A DNA stretch of 46,322 nt, from positions 1 through 46,322 of IMG/VR virus record IMGVR_UViG_3300004807_000038. The stretch is one strand, 5' to 3'. Both the position numbers and the translations under genes were made by a program. Shown here piece by piece: positions 6,064 to 12,923 of this stretch (positions within the stretch are counted from its first letter, which is position 1; each line of letters opens with the position of its first letter). Source of the stretch: a virus. The notes beneath the pieces were generated by a model. The model had not been told where the DNA came from. It did not search any database and saw only the letters and a list, made by a program, of their open reading frames with translations.

Positions 6064-6071
6064 TATAAATA
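6064..6071 (+). promoter_or_regulatory. T4-type late promoter for the Ate/Bpt-like gene
   Basis: A second exact TATAAATA begins two bases after the terminator T-tract, 69 bp before the ATG at 6140. The first eleven bases (TATAAATAGTA) repeat those at 6001. The start near 6077 would leave the 11-bp leader hairpin (6098-6130) inside the mRNA. Confidence 0.6.
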
Positions 6072-6097
6072 GTAGGCAGCGTGCGCCTTAAACTTGT

Positions 6098-6130
6098 CTC
6101 TGTTGAATAGATTATGCTCATTCAACAGAG
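6098..6130 (+). promoter_or_regulatory. Leader hairpin upstream of the Ate/Bpt-like gene
   Basis: CTCTGTTGAAT (6098-6108) and ATTCAACAGAG (6120-6130) pair perfectly over 11 bp around an 11-nt loop, ending two bases before the AAGGGAAG ribosome-binding region. There is no T-run, so a terminator is unlikely. It probably stabilises the mRNA or modulates ribosome loading. Confidence 0.6.
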
Positions 6131-6139
6131 AAAGGGAAG

Positions 6140-6856
6140 ATGAAAACTAAGATAAGCCATTTCTTCGGCAATCAAGAAGATCTAGACTTACAGATTATCA
6201 AACTATCGCTTGACCTAGAAACATCAAAAGAATCAGAAGCCCTTGATAAAGGCTGGCTGGTGTATGATAATGTATGGTATACTTGCAGATCGTCTAGAAT
6301 AAATGTCGATGAATATATAAATCAGATTAATTCTTCTAGTTCAAAGAAGAAAGTAAAGAATTACTCTTTTGAATATAAAGATAAGTTTATAATAGATGAT
6401 TCTGTTCTAAAAGTATATAATAGGTTTTTAGAGATTAAGAAGTTTAAAAAGTTCTATCCATTAGAAACAGATATGGAAAGAAGTTCTGGGGTATTCGTAT
6501 ATAATAAAGATAAAGAACTAGTGGCATACACCAAGATGGTAAAGTATGACGGTGGTATCGAGAGTCAATTTACTGTATGGGATTATTCTGAGCCAAAAGC
6601 TTCTATAGGCAAATATCTAGTAGACTATGAGATAGAAGCAACTAGAGCGCTTGGGCATAAATATCTTTATATCGGGCCGGTATATGGAATGAACTCTATC
6701 TATAAAATGAACTTTAGCGGGTTCGAATGGTGGGATGGAGAGAACTGGTCAAAAGATGAGCATGAGTTGTTTAGTATTTTAGAAAGAGATTCTAACATTA
6801 ATACATTAGAAGAGTTGAGTAATGCATTCATTCAAGATTCACAAGTATGTAAATGA
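6140..6856 (+). CDS. Arginyl/leucyl-tRNA-protein transferase-like (GNAT-fold) protein
   Basis: A 238-aa protein. The N-terminal part has KGWLVYDNVWYTCRSSRINV (about 37-56), like the region of Ate1/Bpt enzymes that precedes the substrate pocket; the C-terminal part has VAYTKMVKYDGG, an acetyl-CoA-like SIGKYLVDYEIEATRALG segment (about 164-183) and YLYIGPVYGMNSIYKMNF, matching the GNAT-type half of those transferases. Those enzymes add Arg or Leu from aminoacyl-tRNA to protein N-termini and so create N-degrons. The zinc-binding CxxC of bacterial Bpt is reduced to a single Cys. Similarity is moderate; another GNAT acyltransferase is possible. Confidence 0.55.
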   Translation: MKTKISHFFGNQEDLDLQIIKLSLDLETSKESEALDKGWLVYDNVWYTCRSSRINVDEYINQINSSSSKKKVKNYSFEYKDKFIIDDSVLKVYNRFLEIKKFKKFYPLETDMERSSGVFVYNKDKELVAYTKMVKYDGGIESQFTVWDYSEPKASIGKYLVDYEIEATRALGHKYLYIGPVYGMNSIYKMNFSGFEWWDGENWSKDEHELFSILERDSNINTLEELSNAFIQDSQVCK

Positions 6857-7280
6857 TCCTAAGTTCAAGCAGCGTATGGCAGAAAAAGTCAACATAGATA
6901 GAAATCATGACGTGCCATACGTTGCTGGTTATTCAAAGGATGGTAAGACTATCTTCGTGGATCGTCATCTATTAAAGATGAAAGACGAGCATGATATTGA
7001 GCCTTATCTCTTAGTTCATGAGAAGACAGAGAAAGCGCTTATAGATCTATTTGGATTAGACTATCAGCACGCCCATCATATAGCTATGGAGCAGGAAAAA
7101 GAAGCTGTAGCTAAAGGTGGGCTGGAGTGGAGTGCGTACGAGAAGCACTATAATAAGTTCATAAAGGGATGTTCACACGAGAAACTTCAAAAGGTGTCAT
7201 CCAGTCTTGACATGACACCTTATAAAGATGAGAAAGACTTTAATCTTCTCAGAGATATGGAAAAGCACGAAGTTAAGTAG
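6822..7280 (+). CDS. Putative HExxE zinc-binding protein
   Basis: A 152-aa protein of unknown function. Residues about 64-100 read LLVHEKTEKALIDLFG.DYQHAHHIAMEQEKEAV: an HExxE, then a conserved YxHAHHIA and a Glu, which together could bind a metal as in a degenerate metallopeptidase. Similar proteins occur in phages of Alphaproteobacteria. The start overlaps the upstream gene by 35 bp; an internal ATG (6876) is an alternative. The 3' end overlaps the convergent exonuclease gene by 8 bp, and a leftward terminator is embedded in its coding sequence. Confidence 0.55.
   Translation: MHSFKIHKYVNDPKFKQRMAEKVNIDRNHDVPYVAGYSKDGKTIFVDRHLLKMKDEHDIEPYLLVHEKTEKALIDLFGLDYQHAHHIAMEQEKEAVAKGGLEWSAYEKHYNKFIKGCSHEKLQKVSSSLDMTPYKDEKDFNLLRDMEKHEVK
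7189..7221 (-). terminator. Leftward terminator embedded in the convergent gene
   Basis: AAGGTGTCAT (7191-7200) and ATGACACCTT (7212-7221) form a perfect 10-bp stem with an 11-nt loop. Read leftward, the stem is followed by a TTTT run (7192-7189); read rightward there is no T-run. It lies about 50 bp beyond the stop of the leftward exonuclease gene, so it probably ends the long leftward operon inside the opposing gene's coding region. Confidence 0.6.
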
Positions 7281-7932
7281 TAAATATTTCTATTACTCTT
7301 GCGACATAATCAGATCTATTTTTAACAAACAGCTGTGGTTCTTCATGATCTACAGCTATCATTATTGCTATCTGTGGAATCGCAATCTTATACATCCATT
7401 CGAACATCATAGAATAGACGGTAGTCTGGAGAAAGTAGGACTCGATCCACTCTTCTTTCTTTAGTTTGCGAGACGTCTTAAAGTCTATAACTGAAGGCAC
7501 CCCGTCGAACTCTGCGATGAGATCGCACCTTCCCGCCGTCTTCAACACTTTAGAATACAGCGGTAGTTCTATACCGAGAAGGTTATCAACATGCTTATCA
7601 AGAAGATGTTTAATAGAATGGAAAGCGTCCACACCAGAAGGCATTCCTCCCTTGATATAATCTTCTTCATTGAGTACGTATCTCTCAGCCATGGAGTGGA
7701 CTGAGGTACCACGTCTAGCCGCTTGTGTGGAAATCTTATTAGCTTGCTCTTCTCCAACTCTCTTCCTCCATTCTAAAAGACCAGTCTTATCGAGCTTTTC
7801 ACCTAAAACTGTAGTCACCGAACGAAATTTACTTCCGTCCGGTAACACATAGAATCTTCCATTATCAGTGTTCTCTGTAGTTAGACTTACTTCAGGAACT
7901 AAGTTATGCTTGAATATCTTTCTGGTACCCAT
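7273..7932 (-). CDS. PD-(D/E)XK exonuclease (RecB/Cas4-type)
   Basis: A 219-aa nuclease of the restriction-endonuclease-like fold, common in T4-like phages of cyanobacteria and alphaproteobacteria. Motifs: helix with RRGTSVHSMAERY (about 74-86), GRCDLIAEFDG with the metal-binding Asp, and VIDFKTS with the Asp and catalytic Lys (about 148-154). It could process recombination intermediates or degrade host DNA. It is the last gene of the leftward arm, overlaps the upstream gene by 29 bp, and is followed by a terminator inside the convergent gene. Confidence 0.82.
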   Translation of the reverse strand: MGTRKIFKHNLVPEVSLTTENTDNGRFYVLPDGSKFRSVTTVLGEKLDKTGLLEWRKRVGEEQANKISTQAARRGTSVHSMAERYVLNEEDYIKGGMPSGVDAFHSIKHLLDKHVDNLLGIELPLYSKVLKTAGRCDLIAEFDGVPSVIDFKTSRKLKKEEWIESYFLQTTVYSMMFEWMYKIAIPQIAIMIAVDHEEPQLFVKNRSDYVARVIEIFTT

Positions 7933-8554
7933 TAATCACCGTATATTTCGCATCCATTCTAGCAGTGGTAATATAATTACCCGGTCTGCTTGGAGATGGT
8001 GCTACCCACTGAAGAGCAATAGGACCAATTCCTTTTGCCAAATAATATCTTGCGCCGGTCGTAGTCTTACCCCAAGATTGTTGATAGACTATAGTAAGAA
8101 TGTCTAGGTATTTATCGCCGTTGCTCAGAGTGAGCTCAGGCAGCCAGGACTCCCATATCACCGTCTGCGTCCCAGTCTGAAAGGCCGGAGGATTACACGA
8201 CAGCGGATCCATCTTAGGGCGATTCTGATAGAAGTTTCCTATAGTCGCCCACTCACCCCAACCTATAGGTGGGTTCATCACGACCTTTTTGCGGCCGCCA
8301 AATAGTCCACCCTTAGGATAATCGTCTCTCCATTCCATTATACCCTGTCCTGGAGTATATCTCATATACCAAGTATCCTGCCACTGCATGACAGAATTGT
8401 ACTCTACATACAGCATGTCTTTCTTATCATCTGATAATAAGAAGTATGCAACGATGTCGGACATTGATCCATCAACCGCTTTATATGTGAAAGTGCTGAT
8501 CTTTCCATATTCGGGTGACGGCCAATAAGATGGAACAAAGTACGTGTTACTCAT
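7904..8554 (-). CDS. Conserved phage protein of unknown function, 216 aa
   Basis: I do not recognise it. The protein is rich in Trp, Tyr, Gly and Pro (EWRDDYPKGGLFGGRKK, GWGEWATIGNFY), with alternating beta-like segments and no signal peptide. The stop overlaps the exonuclease start and its start overlaps the phoH stop, so it belongs to that operon. The composition suggests a beta-rich binding or virion protein, but nothing fixes a role. Confidence 0.55.
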   Translation of the reverse strand: MSNTYFVPSYWPSPEYGKISTFTYKAVDGSMSDIVAYFLLSDDKKDMLYVEYNSVMQWQDTWYMRYTPGQGIMEWRDDYPKGGLFGGRKKVVMNPPIGWGEWATIGNFYQNRPKMDPLSCNPPAFQTGTQTVIWESWLPELTLSNGDKYLDILTIVYQQSWGKTTTGARYYLAKGIGPIALQWVAPSPSRPGNYITTARMDAKYTVINGYQKDIQA

Positions 8555-9315
8555 GTTATGATCTTCATCTTATCTTTAAGAATGATGTACTCTTTAACAA
8601 GAGCAGATCTGACAATGTCATCTGCATCAAAATCTATTAACTCAAAAGATCTCATTCTCTTTACCACGTGCATGAAGTCTGTTAGACCATTCTTCTCATG
8701 CTCTCTAGTAAAGTCAGTCTGTCTAAAGTCGCCACAGAATATAATCTTACAGTTATGGCCAATACGCGTGATGACAGAGTCTAACTCGTGTAGTGTGGCG
8801 TTCTGCATCTCATCGACAATGACTATACAGTCATTCAGCGTAATACCTCTGATGAACGAGGTAGATATAAACTCAATTAAACCCTTACTCTTTAAATACT
8901 CATAAGAGTCTCCGCGGCCAAACAACTCAGTACATATAGCATAGTATGGGGCTTCATACACTTTGGTCTTCTCTTTAGTATTACCTGGAAGAAAACCCAT
9001 GTCTCTAGTTGGAACAACAGTACGAACTATAACTATCTTTTTATAGAGTTCAGAACCGCTTAATATCTGTTTAAGAGAAAGGTACATAGATAAGAAAGAT
9101 TTACCGGTACCAGCAATCCCATGTAGCATGAGATTCTTTTCGTCTTCAAACGCGTTAAACGTCAATCTTTGATTGTCAGTTAGCGGTTCTATGTTTTTAA
9201 GTCTATAGTTTAACTTTTCTTGATAGTTGTCTTTTTGTTGATGATGATCGTTTCCTTGTCTAAGAAGTCTCTTTTCCCTGCGCGTTAATCTTCTTGTTCT
9301 TGGTTCGTCTTCCAT
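8551..9315 (-). CDS. phoH: PhoH-like ATPase
   Basis: A 254-aa P-loop ATPase of the PhoH family, widespread in marine phages and related to the helicase half of RecD-like enzymes. Walker A is GIAGTGKS (about 66-73), Walker B IVIVDEMQN (about 165-173), and a CGDFRQTD sensor follows near 195. A basic N-terminal stretch (TRRLTRREKRLLRQ) may bind nucleic acid. The cellular role is unclear; RNA metabolism is favoured in bacteria. It starts at ATG 9315 with AAGGGCAG upstream. Confidence 0.9.
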   Translation of the reverse strand: MEDEPRTRRLTRREKRLLRQGNDHHQQKDNYQEKLNYRLKNIEPLTDNQRLTFNAFEDEKNLMLHGIAGTGKSFLSMYLSLKQILSGSELYKKIVIVRTVVPTRDMGFLPGNTKEKTKVYEAPYYAICTELFGRGDSYEYLKSKGLIEFISTSFIRGITLNDCIVIVDEMQNATLHELDSVITRIGHNCKIIFCGDFRQTDFTREHEKNGLTDFMHVVKRMRSFELIDFDADDIVRSALVKEYIILKDKMKIIT

Positions 9316-9326
9316 TACTGCCCTTA

Positions 9327-9569
9327 CTAAAACGTATTCACGGTGCTCCTTGTAAAACCTTTAGAATGCTCTTTCTTAATATTTTTAAGCAAGTCACGGA
9401 AACCCGCGTCGGGTTTTGCCATACCTCTGCCAGAAGAGATCAAAGGAGCTCCGTTTACTAGTTGAGTGACATTTGGATTTTCATCCAAATACGTATCAAG
9501 TGCGGAGATCGACATGAACTCCTCATACTCTTCACCGGTGTCATTGTTTAGAAACTTGTAAGTAGGCAT
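9327..9569 (-). CDS. FmdB-like small protein, copy 2
   Basis: An 80-aa protein starting MPTYKFLNNDTGEEYEEFMS, the start of the FmdB-type zinc-ribbon family, but with no cysteines, so it cannot form the ribbon. The C-terminal part ends KPDAGFRDLLKNIKKEHSKG...NTF, as in relatives found in T4-like phages. It is a neighbour and evident paralogue of the next gene. Role unknown; a virion or regulatory protein are both possible. Confidence 0.65.
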   Translation of the reverse strand: MPTYKFLNNDTGEEYEEFMSISALDTYLDENPNVTQLVNGAPLISSGRGMAKPDAGFRDLLKNIKKEHSKGFTRSTVNTF

Positions 9570-9797
9570 TTAAACGCTCGTCGAGTCTAGATATGGTTTC
9601 TTTATAGAAGTCGCGTCGAGCGGCTTCTTCTTAGCCATGTGAGAATTCTTTCCCATCGTGCCAACGACCATAGGTGCGCCGTTGATGAGAACTTGAACGT
9701 GAGGGTACTTCTCGATCTTTGCTTCCATCTCAGAGATCGTCATGAACTCTTCCCACTCTTCTTGTGTCTGTGTGTTAAGTAGTCTGTAAATAGGCAT
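9570..9797 (-). CDS. FmdB-like small protein, copy 1
   Basis: A 75-aa paralogue of the protein at 9327: MPIYRLLNTQTQEEWEEFMTIS aligns with it over the first 45 residues, including the NGAP motif near 39-42, while the C-terminal thirds differ. Cysteines are absent here too. The ATG overlaps the stop of the gene before it (TAATG). The pair looks like a tandem duplication with divergence at the C-terminus. Confidence 0.6.
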   Translation of the reverse strand: MPIYRLLNTQTQEEWEEFMTISEMEAKIEKYPHVQVLINGAPMVVGTMGKNSHMAKKKPLDATSIKKPYLDSTSV

Positions 9798-9997
9798 TAC
9801 TTTTCAAACCAATCTTTGTCGTATTCTTCGTTGTAATCGTCTTCAGCTTCTAGAAGCTCATCGATGTTCTTAGTGCGAAGAGCGTGCTCTACTCTTTTTT
9901 CTTTTCTCTTTACGAGATACGCACTCGTCGAATGATTAAACTCTTCATTCTCGCTGAAGTCATTCTTTCTAAATTTCTTCAAAGTCGATTTACTCAT
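9797..9997 (-). CDS. Small charged phage protein, 66 aa
   Basis: A small protein with a basic N-terminal half (KSTLKKFRKND, KRKEKRVEHALRTKN) and an acidic C-terminal half (LLEAEDDYNEEYDKDWFEK). No known domain is visible. It overlaps the DUF6433-like gene upstream by 8 bp and the FmdB-like gene downstream by one base, so it is part of the same translated block. Confidence 0.5.
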   Translation of the reverse strand: MSKSTLKKFRKNDFSENEEFNHSTSAYLVKRKEKRVEHALRTKNIDELLEAEDDYNEEYDKDWFEK

Positions 9998-10406
9998 TGA
10001 TTAACCCCGGTAGTCCTTCTTTTACATGTTGAAGTGTGATACCGTTGAACGGCATCTTCTTGTCTTTAATAGCACATAATAGTTTTGCGTCGTTTGGATC
10101 TACTCTCTCAAGTAGCTCGATAAACATAGTCTCACGCTTGTTCTGGTTGAGCGTGTCATGAAAGCCTTTAATATAGTAGCGAAGTTTTTCACACTCTTTG
10201 ATTAGAACGTGTTGCTGGTCTACGAGGTCGTTTGGCTTGTATGGAGGCTCACCGGGAGGAAGAAGCCACTCGACACTTGGATCGAACGCGCCCTGTAGAA
10301 TAATACGTAAGGGTAAACTATCATTGTGTTTAATCGCGTCGATCTTCTCTTGTGTTCTTTTTAATTTTGACACTTTCTCGAGAAATTCATATAGACTAAT
10401 TACCAT
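9990..10406 (-). CDS. DUF6433-like conserved T4-type phage protein
   Basis: A 138-aa protein that resembles the DUF6433 family seen in many T4-like phages of cyanobacteria. The conserved run is EFLEKVSK...KEKIDAIK.ND...LR..LQGAFDPSV, then PGEPPYKPNDLVDQQ, and near the C-terminus ERVDPNDAKLLCAIKDKKMPFNGIT. It is probably all-helical and cytoplasmic. Function is unknown; position upstream of FmdB-like genes and downstream of RNase H is typical of relatives. AAGGAGAG precedes the ATG. Confidence 0.7.
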   Translation of the reverse strand: MVISLYEFLEKVSKLKRTQEKIDAIKHNDSLPLRIILQGAFDPSVEWLLPPGEPPYKPNDLVDQQHVLIKECEKLRYYIKGFHDTLNQNKRETMFIELLERVDPNDAKLLCAIKDKKMPFNGITLQHVKEGLPGLINE

Positions 10407-10416
10407 CTAACTCTCC

Positions 10417-11277
10417 TTAAAATTCACTGATGTATTCAGCTAGGTTCTTTAGCTTGTTGACTATAAAATAATTCATTAGTTTTGAGCGATCTTTACCGAC
10501 CTGCTCATTGTACTGATTCAATACTTTTTCTTTGATTTCGTTTGGGATGTAACTTAGATCGATAAGTTGTCTATTACGACAGAAGTTGCGATATGTTTTC
10601 TCGTCGTAGTCTTTTCCCGGAATACTATTTAATAGCTGCTCCATCTTTTTAGCGGTCATTGGTTTCTGCCTCGTACCGACGACAAAACAGTTATCGTCTG
10701 AGAGTACGTTTGGAACACCATCGCCAGCATCACCCTTCATGATATGCTCACTTAAGAACCTATCCGGATCATTATGGCTAATGACTTTCTTTCTGACTGG
10801 ATCATATTGACTAACATTAGCAAACTTATGAAGCTGTATAAAATCTTTATCTCCTGATAGGATGAGGATCTTCATACCGGTATTTATATTCTGACCAAAT
10901 TCAGCCACGAGAGTGCCAATAATGTCGTCAGCCTCAGCAGACTCAACGTCTATTACCCTATAAGGAAAGAACTCTTTGAGCTCAGCCCTGATCTTGTTCA
11001 TGCACTCGAAGATATCTTTCCAGTTTAATTCTGACTCGGCTATGGCTTTCTTACGGTTAGCCTTGTAGTATGGAAACAGCTGCTTGCGCCAGTAGTTGGT
11101 GTTGTCACACGCTATTACCAGTTCTCCATACTCTGCTGAGAACTTCTGCTTATACGAGCGTATGGAGTTTAGTACCATATGTCTAACCATCGCCTCTTCC
11201 ACGTGGGCATTTAGATGGTTACCAAGCTGAACCATAAGATTGGACAGCATCACCTGATTCAAATCGACGATAATCAC
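10417..11277 (-). CDS. rnh: RNase H (T4-type 5'-3' exonuclease)
   Basis: A 286-aa FEN-1-family nuclease that removes RNA primers and some adjacent DNA from Okazaki fragments. Acidic metal-binding positions are visible in MIIVDLN (Asp5), VIACDNT, ESAEADDIIG, LSGDKDFIQL and MKGDAGDGVPN (helix-hairpin-helix-like). The length is near the 305 aa of T4 RNase H. The start is GTG at 11277, after GAGGAATAAA; the preceding gene's stop is one base upstream. Confidence 0.92.
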   Translation of the reverse strand: MIIVDLNQVMLSNLMVQLGNHLNAHVEEAMVRHMVLNSIRSYKQKFSAEYGELVIACDNTNYWRKQLFPYYKANRKKAIAESELNWKDIFECMNKIRAELKEFFPYRVIDVESAEADDIIGTLVAEFGQNINTGMKILILSGDKDFIQLHKFANVSQYDPVRKKVISHNDPDRFLSEHIMKGDAGDGVPNVLSDDNCFVVGTRQKPMTAKKMEQLLNSIPGKDYDEKTYRNFCRNRQLIDLSYIPNEIKEKVLNQYNEQVGKDRSKLMNYFIVNKLKNLAEYISEF

Positions 11278-11278
11278 T

Positions 11279-11659
11279 TTATTCCTCGCTTTTGTGTTCT
11301 TTCAGATCTATAGTTATACTATCTGCTATCTTAAGAGCACCCTCTTCATCCGCATCGTCTAAGAATATATTTTCAGTTATTTTCTGAAACGGATGATATA
11401 TATCATAGTGTTTACACAACATCGATCGTAGAGCCTCTACGAAGAAAGCCCCGTCCTTGATATCTGTCTCTAGATCTTCTTCGTCTGGATAAAACCCAGC
11501 GATGTCCAGATGAGTAAAGATAATTGGAATGATGGTGGCGATGGTCTCTTGAATGTGATAGAGATTCATCTGCTCGACGTTGTGGTCGATCTCATCTATA
11601 GAGATCATCCTACTTAGATTCTTATTTTCTTTTGGAAAGAGGATTACATTGTTGCTCAT
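11279..11659 (-). CDS. Conserved phage protein upstream of rnh
   Basis: A 126-aa acidic protein of unknown function. The N-terminal SNNVILFPKENKN is followed by a helical body with an isoleucine-rich stretch (ETIATIIPIIFTHLDIAGF, about 38-56) and an acidic C-terminus (DDADEEGALKIADSI). It is the first gene after the promoter pair at 11666-11705 and is separated from rnh by one base. Confidence 0.5.
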   Translation of the reverse strand: MSNNVILFPKENKNLSRMISIDEIDHNVEQMNLYHIQETIATIIPIIFTHLDIAGFYPDEEDLETDIKDGAFFVEALRSMLCKHYDIYHPFQKITENIFLDDADEEGALKIADSITIDLKEHKSEE

Positions 11660-11665
11660 GATTAT

Positions 11666-11694
11666 ATTATACCATATTTTCCATTAATTGTAAA
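11666..11694 (-). promoter_or_regulatory. Sigma-70-type promoter TTTACA-17-TATAAT
   Basis: Reading leftward, TTTACA (11694-11689), a 17-bp spacer and a perfect TATAAT (11671-11666). It drives the unit that begins with the gene at 11659 and continues to rnh. The late octamer at 11698-11705 lies just upstream of its -35. Confidence 0.8.
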
Positions 11695-11697
11695 TTA

Positions 11698-11705
11698 TAT
11701 TTATA
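11698..11705 (-). promoter_or_regulatory. T4-type late promoter TATAAATA
   Basis: An exact octamer reading leftward that overlaps the stop codon of the oxygenase gene. It is next to a strong sigma-70-type promoter, giving the rnh unit both early and late expression. Confidence 0.55.
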
Positions 11706-12342
11706 GTCTTTCATAGTTTCTTACGTCGTCTACGACTTTGATATTAGTTACTAGTGCTAGTAGATCTGTGTGAGAGAAGTTTAACTCTGTAGTGTGAAAT
11801 ACATATGCTGGGTGTATAATAAAAGTACCAGCATATGGTCTTATAGCGTGTAACATGTTGTGATTAAGATATCTACTACGCTGTGGTATAGGATCTAAGA
11901 GATGGAGACGGTTTCCTGCCATCTTTTGATGTGTTTTTTCACCTTCTTTAGTAAGGCATTCTCCTACTTGCACGAACAGAACTGCTACGTAGTCCACTGA
12001 TCTATGTGTATGTGGTTTAGAATACTGTAAATGCTTAAACTTTCTTAAATTAGTAATTGCTTCAAACACTATTTTTTCTGGATCAAAGAATCCTTCAGAT
12101 TTAGCCATCTCTAGCATGCGATCTTTTAGCATCTTCTTAAATAGTTGACAAGAAGGACGAGGATCGGACAATAGATTATAAGAAGTTTCTGGATTTTTAC
12201 GCATCTCTTTTGGTAGATGCGCCTCAGGGTGAAGAGATTCATACTCTTCGCCAATATCTATTATATCCTTTATAAATTCAGGTGTAACTTCTGCAGCGTA
12301 TTTTTCGTAAAGAAGATTAGTTTCCCATAGATTTCTAATCAT
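11701..12342 (-). CDS. Putative 2OG-Fe(II) oxygenase
   Basis: A 213-aa protein that resembles the phage 2-oxoglutarate/iron dioxygenases. The core begins YSKPHTHRSVDYVAVLFVQVG (about 106-126) with a HxH in place of the usual HxD, RLHLLDP follows, then a strand pair ending FIIHPAYVFHTTELN (about 174-188) that would supply the distal His. The metal triad is plausible but one position is unusual. Its start overlaps the gmhA stop (ATGA), so it may act on the product of the heptose cassette. Confidence 0.6.
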   Translation of the reverse strand: MIRNLWETNLLYEKYAAEVTPEFIKDIIDIGEEYESLHPEAHLPKEMRKNPETSYNLLSDPRPSCQLFKKMLKDRMLEMAKSEGFFDPEKIVFEAITNLRKFKHLQYSKPHTHRSVDYVAVLFVQVGECLTKEGEKTHQKMAGNRLHLLDPIPQRSRYLNHNMLHAIRPYAGTFIIHPAYVFHTTELNFSHTDLLALVTNIKVVDDVRNYERL

Positions 12343-12923
12343 AGTTTTAAGCTCTTTAAATCCTTTACTGTAAACTGCTTTCTCATATACTGAGCCATGG
12401 CATGCATTAGGATCTGATGACAGTCTTCAACGACGCCATAGTTATTAGACTTAACATGAACTATATGATCTGCAAGATTTCTTCTTAGAATCTGACCGCC
12501 ATCAAATCCGACGAACGCGATGGTGGTATACTCTTCATACTTTGCCTGCTCTAGAGCTTTAATGATGTTCGGAGAGCTACCTGAAGAAGTAATAGCAACT
12601 ACCGTGGCTAGGTCTGACTGGTGATACTCGATCTGCTTAGAGAACACCTGCTCATAACTCATATCGTTAGCGATCGCGGTCATTAGAGCCATGTTGCTTG
12701 CTAGATTAGTGACGTTTGGCCAGATGTACGTGTCTTCACCGACGCCCTTAGTATGGTCGCACGACCAGTGTTCTGCGATAGCCGCTGATCCACCGTTACC
12801 GATTGTGAGGATTTGTTTTCTTTGTTTAGCGCATTCTACGATGTGGTCTGTTACAGTTTTTAATACGACTTCATCGACCGTATCGAGAGCCTCGTCAATC
12901 ATCTTCTGATATTCTTTAAACAT
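12339..12923 (-). CDS. gmhA: Sedoheptulose-7-phosphate isomerase GmhA
   Basis: A 194-aa SIS-domain isomerase that converts sedoheptulose 7-phosphate to D-glycero-D-manno-heptose 7-phosphate, the first step of heptose-nucleotide synthesis. LTIGNGGSAAIAEHW (about 39-53) and AITSSGSSPNIIKAL (about 110-124) are the sugar-phosphate loops; a His/Glu set (HWSCD, EDCHQ) completes the active site. I start at ATG 12923, which overlaps the kinase stop; the TTG one codon earlier is inferior. Confidence 0.92.
   Translation of the reverse strand: MFKEYQKMIDEALDTVDEVVLKTVTDHIVECAKQRKQILTIGNGGSAAIAEHWSCDHTKGVGEDTYIWPNVTNLASNMALMTAIANDMSYEQVFSKQIEYHQSDLATVVAITSSGSSPNIIKALEQAKYEEYTTIAFVGFDGGQILRRNLADHIVHVKSNNYGVVEDCHQILMHAMAQYMRKQFTVKDLKSLKL

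Noticed and set aside
10881-10888. TATAAATA (leftward) inside rnh
   Set aside because: It lies in coding sequence with no gene start downstream close by; likely chance.
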